From positions 1 to 8,481 of the forward strand of contig CALDZS010000327.1 of assembly GCA_937944065.1 (NCBI GenBank): DNA of 8,481 nt, read 5' to 3'. Below the pieces are notes generated by a model. It was not told the DNA's origin. It made no database searches and worked only from the letters and a program-made list of their open reading frames with translations. The position numbers and the translations under genes were made by a program. The stretch is from an uncultured Amylibacter sp. (lineage in GTDB: Bacteria; Pseudomonadota; Alphaproteobacteria; Rhodobacterales; Rhodobacteraceae). Shown in pieces: positions 5,904 through 8,481 of this stretch (the first letter of the stretch is position 1; each line of letters opens with the position of its first letter).

Positions 5904-6985
5904 AACTGTCGCTATATTTTGCACGCAGATTCCTCAGTTCATTCATTCGCGTCGCACTTGTTGTCGCGGCTCTACTTTTCCTTGGCGACTTGCTGGAAAA
6001 CATCAGCCGCTATGGAACGGATCCACAGGCGCTCGGTCGGGCGTTTCAAATGGCCGGCTTGAACATCGCATCGATGGTATCCGAAGCATTGGCGCTTATC
6101 GTGATGTTGGCTAGTATCGCGTTCAGTGTATCGATGGCAAGATCAAACGAGTTCATTGTCGCGCGCGCCGTGGGCCAATCCGCGCTGCGCAGTTTGCTAC
6201 CCGTGGCCGTCTGCACAATCGCAATTGGCGTCATCAGCGTTGTTGCATTCGATCCAATTGCCAACACCTTGAAAGAGCAGCGTGATCGCATGAAGTCGGG
6301 GCAATCCACACAAACCGTCACGATTGCGGACACAGGATTTTGGCTGCGCCAAAAATCAGACATCGGTCACATGATCGTACAAGCGGATGCAGCCAGCGAT
6401 AATGGCAAAGTTCTACGCAACTTAACACTACTGCAATTCGACGCCGAGGGTATCGCACAGAATCGTTATTTTTCACCGCTCGCTTTTCTGAACAGCGACG
6501 AATTGGTGCTAACCGAAGCCAAACGTTGGCGTATCAACGATGACAATCCGCAAGCGACTGCCGGCACCTTATCTGTGCGCAGGTTTGCCACCAGCATCAC
6601 GCCTGATCAAATTTTGGCAGGGTTTCCGCAACCTGAAACCATCGCTATTTGGTCGCTGCCACGGTTCGCGCGCGAATTTGAAGAGGCTGGGTTTTCAGCT
6701 TTGAAATATCGCGCGCAGTTTCAAGTGTCACTGGCGCGGCCACTTATGTTGCTGGCCATGCTGATCATCGGGGCGGTCTTTACGTTGAAAAACGCACGTA
6801 TGGGCAATCTCGGGCTTGCGATGTTTTACGCGCTGGCCTTTGGCTTTGGTCTGTACTTTTTGCAAAATTTTTCAAATACGTTGGGCGAGGCTGGACAAGT
6901 ACCCGTGATTATCTCGGCATGGTTCCCATCCTTGGCCGCCTGTCTTGTGGCTTTGGCCTTTCTGCTGCATTTCGAGGACGGTTGA
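5900..6985 (+). CDS. lptG: LPS export ABC transporter permease LptG
   Basis: The second permease of LptB2FG and paralogue of LptF. Its 361 residues fit the family. Membrane segments lie near 12-33, 56-78 and 98-120; a periplasmic domain spans about 125-270; three more segments lie near 278-296, 303-323 and 334-357. Family-typical stretches are the start MKLSLYFARRFLSSF, the cytoplasmic MARSNEFIVARAVGQS (79-94), which corresponds to the coupling helix that contacts LptB, WSLPRFAREFEEAGFSAL (251-268) and the closing FYALAFGFGLYFLQNFSNTL (309-328). The ATG overlaps the lptF stop (ATGA), and the final A of its TGA is the first base of the lptD ATG. The equimolar LptF:LptG complex fits this tight translational coupling. 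Confidence 0.95.
   Translation: MKLSLYFARRFLSSFIRVALVVAALLFLGDLLENISRYGTDPQALGRAFQMAGLNIASMVSEALALIVMLASIAFSVSMARSNEFIVARAVGQSALRSLLPVAVCTIAIGVISVVAFDPIANTLKEQRDRMKSGQSTQTVTIADTGFWLRQKSDIGHMIVQADAASDNGKVLRNLTLLQFDAEGIAQNRYFSPLAFLNSDELVLTEAKRWRINDDNPQATAGTLSVRRFATSITPDQILAGFPQPETIAIWSLPRFAREFEEAGFSALKYRAQFQVSLARPLMLLAMLIIGAVFTLKNARMGNLGLAMFYALAFGFGLYFLQNFSNTLGEAGQVPVIISAWFPSLAACLVALAFLLHFEDG
6974..6978 (+). promoter_or_regulatory. Ribosome binding site of lptD
   Basis: GAGGA inside the end of lptG, six bases before the ATG at 6985. It is the strongest Shine-Dalgarno in the window and fixes the lptD start, whose product then opens with a clear signal peptide. Confidence 0.6.
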
Positions 6986-8481
6986 TGAGCATACGCGTAA
7001 AAATATTACAGATCATCTCAACAGTCTTTCTCGTACTCACCAGCACGGTTGGATTTGCCAACGCACAAGCAGGCGTAGGTTTAATCGCAGACGAGATTTC
7101 GTTTGATCCCAAAACACAACTTCTAACCGCAACTGGAAATGTGCGGGTGCTGTACAACGATCAAGTTTTGAATTCCCAGACCGTAATTTACAACCAATCA
7201 ACAGGGCAACTTACCCTACCCCAACCGTTCGAATTGGTAGGCGCGGATGGAACCGTGATTGCTGGGACCAGTGCGAGTTTGGATCAGACAGCAACATCAG
7301 CCTTGATCACTGGCGCGCAAATCTTGATCAATGATCAGTTTCAATTGGCGGCCAGCGATTTCGAACGCAAGGATGATCGATACAAAGTCATGTCCAACGT
7401 CGTTGCATCGACCTGTTATATTTGTGCAAGCGATGATATTCCTTTCTGGCAAATCCGATCAAAGCGGGTAATCCATGACGAGCAAGAAAAACGCATCTAT
7501 TTCGAAAATCCAGTTCTACGATTACTTGGCTTTCCAGTCCTGTACCTACCATACCTTAGCACACCTGATCCCACAGTTGAGCGCGCATCTGGCGTATTGA
7601 TTCCAACATTTCGACAATCGAACCTCTTAGGTTACCGCATTGGCCTACCCTATTACTTTGCCTTAACGGATCATTCGGACGCGACACTAACCCCGACAGT
7701 TTCGACCAAGGAAAGCTTCGTTTTGGAAGGGCAATATCGCCAGCGATATGCCAGCGGGTATTTAGAATTCAACGGGGCCGTGGCATTGGCCGATCCCTTA
7801 ACCACCAAAAACTTTCGCAGCTTCATCGAAGCAGAGGCAGAGTTTAATTTACCCAATGATTTTCAGTTGGACGTTGAACTCAACCTGTCTGCAGACAAGG
7901 ACTTTAAAAACGATTACGGGTTTAGCGACGAAGACCGTTTGGAAAATTTCATTTCTTTTGAACGTACCCGCCGTACAAGTTATTTTTCGGTCGGATCGTC
8001 CTTTACTCAAAGCTTGCGCACCAACGAGGTCGATCAGGAAATCCCCCTTGTTCTACCAGAGGCTTATTTTCGCAAAAACCTTTACCCAGTCGGCGTGCCT
8101 GGTCAGATCACACTCGAAGCTCAAACAGCCACCTTGTTTCGCGAAGACGGTAGCCAGATTGGCCGATTTGGCGGCGGTGTTCATTGGAAACGGTCCTTTA
8201 ACACAGAAACGGGTCTGCTGTTTGGGCTAAGCACGGGCGTTGACGCAAATACTTATTGGCTAGCGGACAATCCCGCCTATGCGCAATCCAGCTACTCAGA
8301 AGTTCTGCCAACGGCATCGATCGATGTTCGATATCCATTGGCACGCGTAGTCGGAGCGGCCACACATGTCATTGAACCGATTGCCCAACTGGTTTGGTCA
8401 TCCGACAAATTGAGCACTACGCCGAATGAAGACTCGCCACAGGCTGAATTTGAAGAAAGTAACCTTTTCTCGACCGACAGG
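6985..8481 (+). CDS. lptD: LPS assembly outer-membrane protein LptD (3' end outside the window)
   Basis: LptD is the outer-membrane barrel that, plugged by LptE, inserts lipopolysaccharide into the outer leaflet. The frame is open for 499 codons to the window edge, checked codon by codon. A signal peptide (positive start, hydrophobic 7-23, cleavage likely after FANA at residue 27) is followed by an OstA/LptA-like jelly-roll domain (about 33-140), which docks the periplasmic bridge. Then comes the conserved junction: C144-x-x-C147, FWQIRSKRVIHDEQEKRIYF (154-173), LPYLS-TPDPTVERASGVLIP (188-207). Alternating barrel strands start at about 215 (the GYRIGLPYYFALTDHSDATL stretch) and continue to the edge. 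No Cys precedes C144 in the mature part, unlike E. coli LptD (C31). The missing C-terminus is perhaps 200 residues. It is third gene in the lptFG operon; in related genomes surA often follows. Confidence 0.95.
   Translation, partial: MSIRVKILQIISTVFLVLTSTVGFANAQAGVGLIADEISFDPKTQLLTATGNVRVLYNDQVLNSQTVIYNQSTGQLTLPQPFELVGADGTVIAGTSASLDQTATSALITGAQILINDQFQLAASDFERKDDRYKVMSNVVASTCYICASDDIPFWQIRSKRVIHDEQEKRIYFENPVLRLLGFPVLYLPYLSTPDPTVERASGVLIPTFRQSNLLGYRIGLPYYFALTDHSDATLTPTVSTKESFVLEGQYRQRYASGYLEFNGAVALADPLTTKNFRSFIEAEAEFNLPNDFQLDVELNLSADKDFKNDYGFSDEDRLENFISFERTRRTSYFSVGSSFTQSLRTNEVDQEIPLVLPEAYFRKNLYPVGVPGQITLEAQTATLFREDGSQIGRFGGGVHWKRSFNTETGLLFGLSTGVDANTYWLADNPAYAQSSYSEVLPTASIDVRYPLARVVGAATHVIEPIAQLVWSSDKLSTTPNEDSPQAEFEESNLFSTDR

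Noticed and set aside
7856..8230. A 124-codon plus-strand open frame inside lptD
   Set aside because: The LptD frame is open and family-like throughout; this is a second-frame shadow.

Overview
The window looks like ordinary chromosome from an alphaproteobacterium, most likely Rhodobacterales (the Roseobacter group). The reasons are gene order and protein style: pepA-holC divergent from lptF-lptG-lptD, a short LptD with a CxxC motif, a membrane-anchored TIGR02281-type retropepsin and a YheS-like ABC-F ATPase. Base composition looks close to 50% GC by eye, which is modest for that group. No tRNA, rRNA, CRISPR array, insertion sequence, attachment site or prophage gene was seen. About 98% of the window is coding.

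Layout. (1) Positions 1-2689, plus strand: the 3' part of an ABC-F ATPase gene, then marC, then a small membrane-anchored aspartic protease gene. Each joins the next by a 4-base stop/start overlap (ATGA, then TTGA). (2) Positions 2686-4613, minus strand: pepA (leucyl aminopeptidase) followed by holC (DNA polymerase III chi), joined by a one-base overlap (TAATG). holC and the protease gene converge and their stop codons overlap within TTAG, leaving no room for a terminator between them. (3) Positions 4614-4763: the only real intergenic gap, 150 bases, which must hold the divergent promoters. (4) Positions 4764-8481, plus strand: lptF, lptG and the first 499 codons of lptD, again with overlapping stops and starts. 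lptD runs off the right edge.

How they work together. LptF and LptG form the inner-membrane part of the LptB2FG ABC transporter, which extracts lipopolysaccharide and feeds it onto the periplasmic Lpt bridge. LptD is the outer-membrane barrel at the far end of that bridge, so one coupled transcript encodes both ends. PepA (peptide turnover) and HolC (clamp loader/SSB contact) are unrelated housekeeping functions that share an operon. The ABC-F, MarC and retropepsin genes form a third coupled set with no established common pathway.

I found no convincing new biological system. The points most worth a second look are the nearly symmetric -10 element that may serve both lptF and pepA, the overlapping convergent stops, the cysteine arrangement of LptD, and the ABC-F/MarC/retropepsin coupling. 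Both edge genes are truncated by the window and show no sign of being broken.
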